Below, in pieces: positions 36,813-46,912 of a stretch of DNA of 64,000 nucleotides. The translations under genes and the position numbers were made by a program. The first letter of the stretch is position 1. Every line of letters begins with the position of its first letter. Location of the stretch: assembly GCA_021234155.1 (NCBI GenBank), contig JAJEKV010000004.1, positions 5,582,109 through 5,646,108 of the forward strand. The letters are read 5' to 3'. The stretch comes from Isoetes taiwanensis (taxonomy: Eukaryota; Streptophyta; Lycopodiopsida; Isoetales; Isoetaceae). Under the pieces are notes generated by a model that saw only the letters and a list, made by a program, of their open reading frames with translations, had not been told where the DNA came from and searched no databases.

Positions 36813-37315
36813 ACAAGCAAGGGGGTGCATGCAAGGGATGTGGAGAAAAGCACCCGCAGGTGATGTCTCGGAAAGGGCATGTGCATGCATGTTGTAAGGT
36901 GCATGTAAGGCTGTTGTAAGGTGCATGTAAGGCTGTTGCTTATAGCCAGGGGCTTATAGCCAGGGCAGAGATGGCTTATAGTGGGGGCATGCAAGAGTGT
37001 GCATCTAACAGATGGCCTTCAAAAGTCTGTCCTAAGAAAATGATCTAAAGGTAAACAGAACAACATGACCTTTTCCTCCCTTTGAGGGTCGACTTTCCAT
37101 CAAAGAAGTGGCGCAATCAGATCGAAGGCGACAGACGCGATGTGATCCTCGCAGAAGTGGATGAGGCGGTGTGATCCTCGCAGAAGAAGCCTACAGGCAG
37201 TATTGGTCGGAAAGAAAAGAATAAGCTTCCAAAAGGGACATGCAATGAGGTTGGATGGGCGAATGACAAGTGGCGGCCATGCAAATGGTGGAGCTTTTTG
37301 AACAAAAATAGACCA

Positions 37316-38800
37316 AGGTAAGTTGTCTCTTGCGGGTCGCATTACAGTGGCCAAGTCAATCCTTAGTAGTACCCATGTTTATATGGCATCCTTACTGCTA
37401 GCACCACAGATCAAAGTGTGTGAGCTCATTGCAATAGTTCGGAACTTTATTTGGGCAGGTACTGAGGAAGGTGATGTGGTCAAGGTGGCTTGGTCGAAGT
37501 GCATCCTTCCAAAATGGGCAGGTGGTCTGGGTATGATGGACTTCTTATTGCAGAGCAAAGTGCTTATTTTAAAGTTCATTTGGAGACTCCTGAATGGTGA
37601 GGATGACTCTCCTGGTTTACGCCTTCTTAGACAAGCTCTTGGTCACTGTATCCCTCTAGGCAAGAAGGCTGTCAAACCAGTCCTACCTTGGGCTTTATTT
37701 CAGACTCTGCAGCCTTTTCCAAGTGCTTCTCCATTTTTTTGCGTGGCTTGTTGGCGGCATGGGAGGCGGAACATCTTTTTCAGGCCATGCCCCTCTATCC
37801 ACACCCTATTGGAGACTCCATGGTGGTGGGCACCTGCCTCGGACCCATCGGCACCTCCATTGGCGACCTCGGTTCATCCCCTTATCTGAGAGGCGATGGG
37901 TTCTTGCGGTGTTGTCTCTATTCAAGCATGGAATGAGGAGGGTAAGCCCTCTTGTCTTGGCTTTGAATTTCGGGCAAAGTTCTGCTCTCTCGTTGGGATG
38001 TATCTCTATGGGAGAAGGTTGAGAAAATTTGCCTCTTATAGTGCAAGTTGGTGTTCTTTGAAAAGGGTGCCATGGGACTGTCATGAAAATATTCACAAAG
38101 GCAAGCAATTTGTCGGATCATTATATCGCCTTCTTTTAGCACCACAATCCCTCCGGTTGCGGATGGGTAGCACCTACATGTTCCACTGACCCACTTTGTG
38201 TCGTACATGGCGATGGCTTTGGGATAGGTTGCTCCACCCTAAAGTCTACATCTTTGTGGTGGCGAGGTTATCCACAGGTGCCTGCGGGTTAATGCCTTCG
38301 ATATCGCTATCATCCTCGTTATATCTGCGGTATGATGCTCTACGTCTTTCGGACGTTGAGACTCTTGAGCATTGTCTCTTTGATTGTCACGAGGTTCAAC
38401 CGGCGTGGTCACGGCTACAAGGTTTGTTTAACGGTACATTGATTTGTCGATGCATCCTTTTGGCGTCCTATCCCAACGCATGGCCTCCAGCTAAACAAAC
38501 AGACACCACATCTTTCAAGGCATTTATTCATCTGCACACAGTGTTATTACGGTGGCCCAGAAAAAGATATTGGCGACCCTCACGAGTGTTCCTCCCTTGA
38601 TTTCGAGGCGTGGTGGAGCGATGCGGATTCGATATCTTGAATTGTCCTAATGCGAGTAAGTACATTGTGCTCCAGGCTCGTGCTCCTGTGGCATCTTTGT
38701 GTGCTTACACAGTTAGATGAGACATGTAAATTTTGTACTTTTTCTCTGATTAATAAACTTTTTGGCTTTCGTCCTTCAAAAAAAAAAAAAAAAAAAAAAA
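37316..38800 (+). mobile_element. 5'-truncated L1 LINE with poly(A)
   Basis: It begins inside ORF2 at the post-polymerase region (KLSLAGRITVAKSIL). VRNFIWAG, VAWSKCILPK and GGLGMMDFLLQSKVL follow, all typical of plant L1 elements. The frame breaks near 37.8 kb and again later. A Cys/His-like stretch precedes the 3' UTR and a poly(A) run at 38778-38800. AAAAATAGACCA occurs at both edges (37304-37315 and 38825-38836) and may be the target duplication, although the right copy lies among similar A-rich repeats. It sits in the central region between the two divergent transposon genes. Confidence 0.78.
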
Positions 38801-39192
38801 GGAGAGACCATAAAAATAGACTATAAAAATAGACCATAAAAATGGACTTTTAAAATAAATGCGCCCCAAACTTTAAAATAAATGCGCCCCAAACTTTAAA
38901 TGTGAAGGTTTAAGTATGCCACATGGGGCAAAGTGGGCCACACCATCGCCCCACCCATTTTTAAATTTAAAATTATATGTGGCCTGACACAATAGTTTTA
39001 TAATTAATAACCACGTGGTTGAATGTGAATTTAAATTTTGAAAACTTGCACGATGGGTGAGGACATTCATGTCACGAATGTTTATATGGTCCCAAATTGG
39101 CCCAATAAACAGACGTTTGACAAATGCATGTCCAGTTCCCTCAATATCTAAAGATCTATTGAGGGGTCAGCCTAGATACCAACTGGGGTAGC

Positions 39193-39790
39193 AAATTGGG
39201 CGGGTGCCCAATTTGACACCCTAGGTAGATGTGCATGGCCAAAGTAGATTCCACCTGGGGTAGGAAATTGGGTGGGTGCCCAATTTGACACCCTAGGTAG
39301 ATGTGCATGGCCAAAGTAGATTCCACCTGGGGTAGGAAATTGGGCAGGTGCCCAATTTGACACCCTAGGTAGATGCGCATGGCCAAATTAGATTACACCT
39401 GGGTGGGCAAATTGGGCGGGTGCCCAATTTGACACCCTACATAGATGTGTATGGCCAAAGTAGATTCCACCTGGGGTAGCAAATTGGGTGGGTGCGCAAT
39501 TTGACACCATAGGTAGATGTGTATGGCCAACCTAGATTCCACCTGGGGTAGCAAATTGGGCGGGTGCCCAATTTGACCCCCTCAGTAACTGTGTATGGCC
39601 AGCATAGATAATACCTGGGGTAGCAAATTGGGCGCGTGCCCAATTTGACCCCCTAAGTAACTGTGTATGGCCAGCTTAGATACCACTTGGGGTAGCAAAT
39701 TGGGTGGGTGCCCAATTTGACTCCCTAAGTAAATGTCTATGACCAGTCCAGATACCACCTGGGGTCACAAATTGGGCGGTTGCCCAATTT
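39193..39790. repeat. Palindrome array 3, nine exact 72-bp units
   Basis: Cores start at 39193, 39265, 39337, 39409, 39481, 39553, 39625, 39697 and 39769: an unbroken 72-bp period. The usual core has arms AAATTGGGC and GCCCAATTT around four bases. Spacers carry ACCCTAGGTAGATGTG and CCACCTGGGGTAG; the first resembles the CCCCTAGGTGATGT of array 2. The last core ends about 90 nt before the acceptor TTTTGTGCAG (39871-39880) of the plus-strand gene. Confidence 0.94.
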
Positions 39791-39983
39791 GCCCCCCATG
39801 TAGATGTGTCTCGCACAATTTAACCCCCAAGGTAGATCTGGTCTTACTTGGCTCTGGATCTAATTCAATTTTTTGTGCAGGAGGTGTACCTATTCAAGGA
39901 CGATCGGGCAGTTGCCAAAGGATCCGTGGGAGACAGGGAGCGATGCCATTTTAAAGACATCCCGGATGAACTTGTGAGTGTTG

Positions 39984-40192
39984 ATGATCATCTCGATGTG
40001 GTAGACCATGTTGATTGTGATGAGGCCATTAAACGCCTCAAGGTGGCACAAGGAGTGTGAGTATATACTGTGTATAGGTGGTTTTGCTTAGTGGACTATT
40101 TCGTCCTCTAGGTTTTGAGTCCCATTTCACAGGTCCCTTGTATGTATCTTGATTTTTCTTGATAATAGATTGTCGTCCTTTAAAGAAAAAAA
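39984..40192 (+). mobile_element. 209-bp LINE 3'-end insertion in the DUF7869 gene
   Basis: The 15-mer AACTTGTGAGTGTTG occurs on both sides (39969-39983 and 40193-40207), and the insert ends in an A-rich tail. It carries a short LINE-like C-terminal frame followed by a 3' UTR. Removing it and one copy of the 15-mer joins the exon frame cleanly (PDELVSV to GVLAVFEG). This is a textbook 5'-truncated retroposition. Confidence 0.88.
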
Positions 40193-41486
40193 AACTTGTG
40201 AGTGTTGGTGTTCTAGCTGTGTTTGAGGGGCACCATATTCTCTGCTGGCCTACTCCAGATGCAAAAACTTTAGGAGAGACACTGGGGTCCTTCATTCTCT
40301 GGAGGGAAGGTGATGTCCATGACTCCAACGTGGTGGACATGTCATCGGCATCCAAAAGACAACACGTGGGAAGCAGCAGAGACGCTATGCCGCTAACAAG
40401 GTACACGCTACTTGAGACCGACTGCGAAATTTAGCACTCTTGTGATGCCATCCCTGCAGGAAAGGGCTTTATATCCTTCACTGGTCTAGACAATGCAGTA
40501 TGTGACCAGTTCTTAGGTATGAAGACCATAGGAGTGTCTGTTACTGAGGGTTTTCCCCTTCCGACTGAGGTGAACTTCCGGTGTCAGGCATGTTTGATAG
40601 TGCCTAAAGCAGGCATGCTTGCGAGGTGGAATAATGATCTTGTTAAGGTTAGTGGAGTGAAGGTGTCTGATATTTTAAGTGCAACACCAGTAGAACAGCA
40701 TGATACGACATCAAGCCAGGGTAGCTCAGAGCTTGAGAAGCATCCACAATACGAGAAGCGTAAATACACCTTCCATTTTCGACAGCAAAAAAAGGTACTA
40801 AAGCCTCCAAAGATCGATCAGCTTACACCCAATGAAGCCATCTTGAAGTATAGGAAGCATGTCTTGCAAACAGAGATGTTGTGAGAAATTCACTAAGGAT
40901 CAAGCTATAAACATGCAAAAGGATTTCCTCACCATGAAATCGAGTGACAGGGTCACTTTTGTGTATGATATGTTAGGCAACAACATGAAGGGCAGAAGGG
41001 TCCATCGGCTAGTCTTGCAAGGCATGACTGTATGTGAGAGAGCTTGATCTCAGGGTATCTCAAGTGGAAGGCACAATTCGGCTTTGGTGCTCGCAAAGCT
41101 GAGCATGGCAATCCAGGCACGATGAAAGCTCGTGCGGCAACCTTGGCCTCAGAGGCTGTTTTCTACATGTTTGTCAGGGAATGTTGTGAATCCTTACCTG
41201 ACCGTAGAAGGAGGAATGAAGACGAGATTCGAGAAAACGTGAGGAAGTTGCCTGCAATGTTTACAAAGACCTGCATTCTCGAAGAGGTCAATGCAGAAGT
41301 GATGGCACTCACAGGCAAGAAGGTGTCTCCGACATGATTTCATAGAACGTGGAGGCGTAGCTTCAAGGATGTCAGTATTGCTAAGAAGATTGCATTCTCC
41401 AAGTGTGACACTTGCAAGGTTATCCACACGAAGTTGTTGAAGACCAAGGATGAGGCTGAAAGGAGAATAATGCATGATCAGAGAAG

Positions 41487-42105
41487 GAAGGAAGGAAGGT
41501 ATTTTTATCGTCTATGGAGACCAAACGGTTTATGGGACCCAATACAAAAGCGCCTTTTGCACCTGCTCCAAGTCATTCCAGGTCGCCAAAGAGACGACCT
41601 TGCCCCAAACCTCGACCCCGTACAGAAGGACAGGCTCGACTAGCGCCCGAAACAGATGTGACTGATGACCCCAATCATAGAGCTCTGCCTGGTGACTGTT
41701 GTTCTGCATGGCATAAAGCGCTTTCCAGCCTGGTGTCACCCGCAAGCGAATGGATGCCTCCCAACAGAGCGAGGAGGGGAACTCCACCCCTAGGTACTTG
41801 TAGGTGGGCGTGACCTCCACAGGTTGTCCCCGATATGTGAGTGCAGGAGGCGTGGGGTGGCGTGAAGAGGATATGAGAACCACCCTGGTCTTGGCCAGAT
41901 TCACGCGCATGTCTGTAGCCTGGCAGAATGTGTCTAGGGCATCCAGATGAGACTGCATAGCTTCTGGGGTGTGGGCCAGAAGGTCAACATCGTCCGCATA
42001 GATGAGCTGGCGGATGACCTGGTGCAAAAGATGTATGCCATCCCCCCCATGCTCAGTAAGCCAGGGCTCTAACTGGTCAATGTAGAGGGCACATAGACTA
42101 GAGCA
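41487..42105 (-). mobile_element. Truncated non-L1 LINE inside the DUF7869 gene
   Basis: The minus strand reads CALYIDQLEPWLTEHGGDG, RQLIYADDVDLLAHT (active-site YADD near 41995), YKYLGVEF and LYGVEVWGKVV. A deletion then brings the 3' end close, and the tail is repeated CTTCC (plus GGAAG near 41490). It is closest to the LINEs at 15.8 and 59.5 kb. It separates the zinc-ribbon-like part of the host transposase from the MDQ block. Confidence 0.82.
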
Positions 42106-43632
42106 GCAATCATGTCGCACCCAGTACTGGTCATGGAGACTGTACTCCCACAGGTATCCTCGAGACTATGTGTCTATGATTCACGACAAAATGGATCAGG
42201 CAAAGGTTATGATTCCAAAGTTGCTACAGCCTAGATAAGCTGAAGATTTCATTGACAGGTGCACTTAGTCATGGCCATGGAAGAGGGTCCTATGGAAATT
42301 TTGCTTTGGAGCTGTGGTCCGATCTGTGGTCCGATGACTCCAACTTCCACGTAGGTTCCTTGAATAGTATTCTAAAAAGGTTGGAACTGCCTCATGAGTT
42401 TGCAGGAGGCCATCTTGCATTGTCTGATCCATCAGTCCCAGATTGGGCAAGGGCCTTGCGTGACACCACCGCGCTAGCGTCCAAGTTGTCGCTATCTAGT
42501 AAGAGCATCTCCGTTGACCTGCCTCAACCTGAGGGACCCTCAATGAAGCGCCTCCCTCCCACACTGATGTTGCAACTAGACAACGCATCTGGGCAAACAA
42601 AAATAGGTATGTATTCTTATACCTTTCATACCTTGTACATCTCGGTGTTTTCGAGGAGATTGAGTTAGGTTTTATGATGCCTGGCCACACACATGAGGAT
42701 ATAGATGCTATGTTTGGTAATTTTTCATCTTCCTTGAAGAAAGCCGAAGTGCTAACCATGCCTGCATTGCCGTATGAATTTCATACGTGCAATCTCAACA
42801 TGCCAGTAGTTCCAAGTTGGGAAGGTTTCATAGAAGGGTACATCCCTGATGGGGAAGATAGATTGACTGGTCACACTGGCCCTCTGACCTTCAGGTTCAC
42901 TATGAATAGTGACTGGCCTGTCATGTACCACAAGGCACGTCCTACGTTCATGGATTGGTTACCTGCTGCAGGAATAAGAATGTGGAAAGAAGGAGAGGAT
43001 GGAAAACCCCTAATGCCATCTGAAAATCCGAAGATGTTAGCACCTAAGAGCTCGGTGAAAGACCTCGGTCAGCTCCAAAACAGTATCTATAAGCGTATCC
43101 TCCACTGGGTTGCATGCTCGACGAATAATAAGGGCACTCTAGAGACGGCCAAATATATGGCACAATTTACGTCGACAATTGAATATTGGATGGGACTCTT
43201 GCAGCGTCCGGGTAACATCACCAATGTGGAAGGTCCTTACGAGGACTTTTGGCCATGCACTAGGCAAGACAGACTTGACATACCTGATCAATCCATTCAC
43301 GGATCAAGAAGGGCATGTTTGTAATGGCGCACCATGATGACATCTTGTGTCTGACATGGGTAGGGTATGCTACAGAGGAACCCCAAATGGATGATAAGAA
43401 AGATAACTTCGAGACGTCACTTGGTGGGAGCCTATCCCTGGAGGTGTTCCCAGCCAACTATGTCAATTGTTGGAAGAAGAGATGGAGGCCGATGACTGCT
43501 AATGACCACATTGAGATAGAGTGTATCGACTATGCTTCGAGTCCTTCGAATAAGAAGAAGCTACCAAACACTGTCAAGATTCATATGCTTGTTGCCGAAG
43601 CATATGCGGCACTCGCTGGGGATGTATGTTAG

Positions 43633-45852
43633 TATCATGGAAGCACTTATTTTATAAAAAGTCCACAAATTAAGGTATTGTCCATGTTTAATGAAAATGT
43701 GCTTATATGCATTCCGTTCCATGAGACACAAAAACCTCATCTGTCATGCCATGTTGACTCCAAATTGTGCCGTCATAATTTGCTCATCAATAAGCCATTT
43801 TTCTTATATAACTACCATATACTAATCAAATGTTCATAATCTTATCTTTGTTTGAGCCCTCCCAAAAACTTTTTGGTAAGCTCATCATACATCACTTTGC
43901 AAAAAGTGCCAATACTTTGCCATGTGTATCTCATAATGTTCTGCTAACTTGGTCAATGCAATAAGAAATTATGCCAACAATTATGCGATTCATTTAAGAA
44001 GAAATACTTCAATTGTGACCTTATGTCCAACTATTGTTGCTATGTCTGGTTCTGTTCAACATGCCCTTGCATGTAGAATTCATATAATACATCTTCAAAT
44101 AATACTTGAGGCTAGCAAAAAGCTCCATACAAAATTTTTATGGTGGTATGGTGGTTTTTGCAACTTTTTCATAACTTACACAAGTGTACAAATAAACCCA
44201 TGTATCAAGTGTACATGCATTCCATACTATTCATAAAAAAAAAAAAAAAAACAGACAGCACTAGCCTTGACATAAGCCATACTAGCCACCTCTACATACC
44301 TCGATCAATCCCTTGGTACTGTTATCGTCCCAATCTAGGACCAGCTATCCCAAATTGGCATATCTGCATACTTGGTATCAAAATCTTATCCTTATAATTA
44401 TGCCTAATGTAACACTAGATTACTTAGGCTTATTACATCATACTTCAAGTGAAACTACTTACCCAGAGCTTGACCCTACAAGTCAATACGAGATTGCTAC
44501 TTTAATAATAATAGCCCAAGAAACCTTTGGACATATAACTCTTATTTGCCATTTAGTCTTTAGAGACCCTTTGCATTATTATGATAGTCACCATTCCAAG
44601 CATTGGATCACCCCTTGTTCATTTATTGAATAACTTAAACTCCAGTACCTAATAATCAGAATCCATATGCTGGTATGCCATGCCATTCCCCTATTTCTCC
44701 TGTCACATGCTGCTGCATTATTAATGCTAGCCTCAAGACTACATTCGACTATAACCAGTTTGACAAATTCCTTTAGAGTAGCACAATGCTGCCACAATCC
44801 CTGGGATGTAATCTATTATGCCACACATTGCTCTAACAAACCCATACAACAAAACATATGGAACAACATTAATCAGTAAGATGTTATGCCCGTACACTGT
44901 TAATACAATCCTTCCATAAGTAAAAATATATCCTGATATTACCAACCTGTTTTACATGCGTGTATGCTCAATCCTTATGTACTGACATTCAAAAAACATT
45001 TTTAGCATAACAGTACTACATTTTGTACCAACATGTTCATAAAGTTTGAATCAGCTTGCTGCTATGCTGTATATATTATGAGGATTTCAAAAAGCAAATG
45101 TTATTACCTCAACCATACCAAAATCCTGTTTACCAGCTAGACAAGCCTGTCATGAACTTACATAGTGGTGAACAATCAGAAATATACCTTTTCCAAACTT
45201 TAAATAATATTCCAGAACCTGTTTTTGTAAAAACATATTCTCATTCATCTATAAACTTCAGTTGCCACTGCTTCCATGCTATTTCCAGTACATATTCTTG
45301 ATCACTTGACATAAAAAAGCACAACTGGAGAAGAAACACTGTACCTGCAGCCAATCAAGCAAACATTAGCAATAAATTGGTAATGATGCAAGGGCCAAAA
45401 GGTACCTTGGTGTTTCTTGGCTTATCGCCTTTCACCGTTTGTACCTTTTATGCCCTTGATCAAGAATATTACTTTTTCCTTATCTTTAATATACAAAAAA
45501 CCACACAGCATAGCCTAAAGCGAATCTTTGAGGTATTACTCAACCAAAACTTACGAGGTTAACACTACATTAGTCAGTTACAAACTTCAGAGTTCAGGCA
45601 TAGCTTAAAACTTCATACATAATGTAAGACCATAGCTTTATTCTTTGACCTGTACTTAAACCTTTAGCACCTAGTCAGCCCAACCTTCTGTTTTACATAC
45701 TCAAACCTCTCATGGCTGTATTATGAAATCATACGTCCTTACAACCATTCTTATAATCAGATTAATACATACATTACTTCATGTCATGTGATACATTTCC
45801 CACCATACCCGGGCTTCACTAAACCTAAGCTGGATCTTATCCTACTTAGACC
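43633..45852. other. AT-rich stretch, no gene recognised
   Basis: No family motif on either strand. A 17-base A run lies near 44236. Short frames on both strands overlap each other and look random. The right end of the large transposon must lie here if it is a single element, but no inverted repeat was spotted. Confidence 0.3.
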
Positions 45853-46134
45853 TTAAAATTTTACCTGGTTTTCGCCTTGCTCCAAGTTAAAGCATTCGTC
45901 ATCTTGAGTTTTAGGAACAAATTGTCCAGATGCACTCCATCCTTGCCTAAGATTTGGCTGCTTGTTTCTATTATAGTATGCATTTCTTCTATTATAGTAC
46001 TCCCCACTACCATCTCCAAAGCCCCTTTTGTTATCAAAGCCACGACCCCTTCCCATTCTCTCCATGCTTCTACTCTTAGCACTAGAGTTGAGGCGGCACC
46101 AATCCAGCTCCCTATTCAACTGGCGTTCATCCAA
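45853..46134 (-). CDS. Possible exon of an unknown RG/YN-rich protein
   Basis: Not recognised. The minus frame reads DERQLNRELDWCR, then MGRGRGFDNKRGFGDG and YYNRRNAYYNRNKQPN, a Gly/Arg/Asn/Tyr-rich stretch like those in RNA-binding proteins. It reaches CCAG|GTAAAA (near 45864), a usable donor, and an upstream acceptor is possible near 46155. No further exon was found, so it may be an isolated exon, a retroelement gag piece or chance. Confidence 0.25.
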   Translation of the reverse strand: MDERQLNRELDWCRLNSSAKSRSMERMGRGRGFDNKRGFGDGSGEYYNRRNAYYNRNKQPNLRQGWSASGQFVPKTQDDECFNLEQGENQVKF

Positions 46135-46912
46135 CCATTCCTTCTCCGACTCAACAGTTCATCATATTCGAAATGCTCCATTATTACCCTATCTGCTGTA
46201 GCCCCCAGCCATTAATTACCTTAGATACCAACCAAATTCTTGGGGGTCGACCCACCATTAACTCAATCATGCATAATGTCACATACCAGCATTCCACCAT
46301 TAGTTCTGAATTTTCATTCCGATTTTCACAAGTCTCAAAATTACCTATAGCAATACATATTGGTCATGTAATAAATATTCCCTTACCAGGTCTGCCATGC
46401 CCCTACTTTGGTGCCATTATTTAACCCTTGACCATTAATCCTTAACATAATTCACCATTTCATAAAAAAAAAAAAACCTTTTTTAATGCATGCACTCAGC
46501 ACATGTCATTATTTTATTATAATAACAGGATTGTTTATTTATACATATATATAAAAAAAGAAAAAAAACAACTCCATATAGTTATTTGGGTCGTGCATAT
46601 CCAATATAAGATCTTCCTGCCTGTTTTGGTAACATCTGAGAATGTTGCATTGAAGGTTGCATGCCCAACCTGAGGCTAGATTAGTATGGGCCTAGGGGTA
46701 ATTTTGACCGCAAGATAGTGCTCGGCTTCAGGGCTTCAGATAGTCTTCGATCATTCCTTAAGGGTTGCCATGATTCGCCTGCATAACCGAGTTAGGGCTT
46801 GCCTTGATGAAGGTTGAACTGTGAGTAAGGATTCATGAAGAATAGAAGTCAGAAATTATGGAAACCCGTGAAGAAGCTTCAACATCACAACAAATTCATC
46901 TTCGGCTCCGTC
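46135..46912. other. Non-coding stretch, nothing recognised
   Basis: AT-rich with A runs near 46466 and 46560. No coding or repeat structure seen. Confidence 0.3.

Larger units (their letters stand above)
32072..43632. mobile_element. Large two-gene DNA transposon, decayed (proposed)
   Basis: Two spliced genes diverge from a central region: a ParB-like/methyltransferase-like gene (minus) and a DUF7869 gene (plus). They share palindrome-centred minisatellite arrays, seen nowhere else in the window, placed in introns of both. I infer one element because of the shared arrays, the back-to-back layout and the parallel decay. Both genes carry several frameshifts and stops. LINE fragments have since inserted at 37.3, 40.0 and 41.5 kb. 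The true ends and target duplication were not identified, so the limits are those of the coding parts. The alternative is two unrelated elements side by side. Confidence 0.5.
39881..43632 (+). pseudogene. DUF7869-type DDE-like transposase candidate
   Basis: An exon begins after the acceptor TTTTGTGCAG with VYLFKDDRAVAKGS. Further on are LGETLGSFILWREGDVHD, a Cys block CKQRCCEKFT near 40865, GARKAEHGNPGT, and SKCDTCKVIHTKL near 41400. After a LINE insertion come VSMIHDKMDQAK (near 42168), LMLQLDNASGQ (near 42568) and MPGHTHEDIDAMF (near 42675). The three acidic blocks match the conserved order of DUF7869 proteins, which look like RNase H-fold transposases; that function is inference from the pattern. 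Frame breaks: near 40437, 40855, 41040, a stop near 41337, a short A run at 42599-42603, and near 43270 and 43310. The last frame ends at 43632. It has decayed and is not expressed as one protein. Confidence 0.7.

Noticed and set aside
36116-36994. A 292-residue minus-strand frame with repeated IGRAPNL-type units
   Set aside because: The period is simply the 71-bp satellite read as protein. It lies upstream of a splice acceptor and shows no conserved protein features.
39156-39643. Repeat protein read from the 72-bp array
   Set aside because: 72 is a multiple of three, so the tandem array stays open by chance. There is no start context or known motif.
42607-42673. An intron in the DUF7869 gene
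   Set aside because: The interval itself codes for the conserved stretch between the LDN and GHTHED blocks once a one-base shift is allowed, so it is a frameshift.
31900-43700. Terminal inverted repeats of the large transposon
   Set aside because: I compared flanks near both ends by eye and found no convincing inverted match; the limits remain open.
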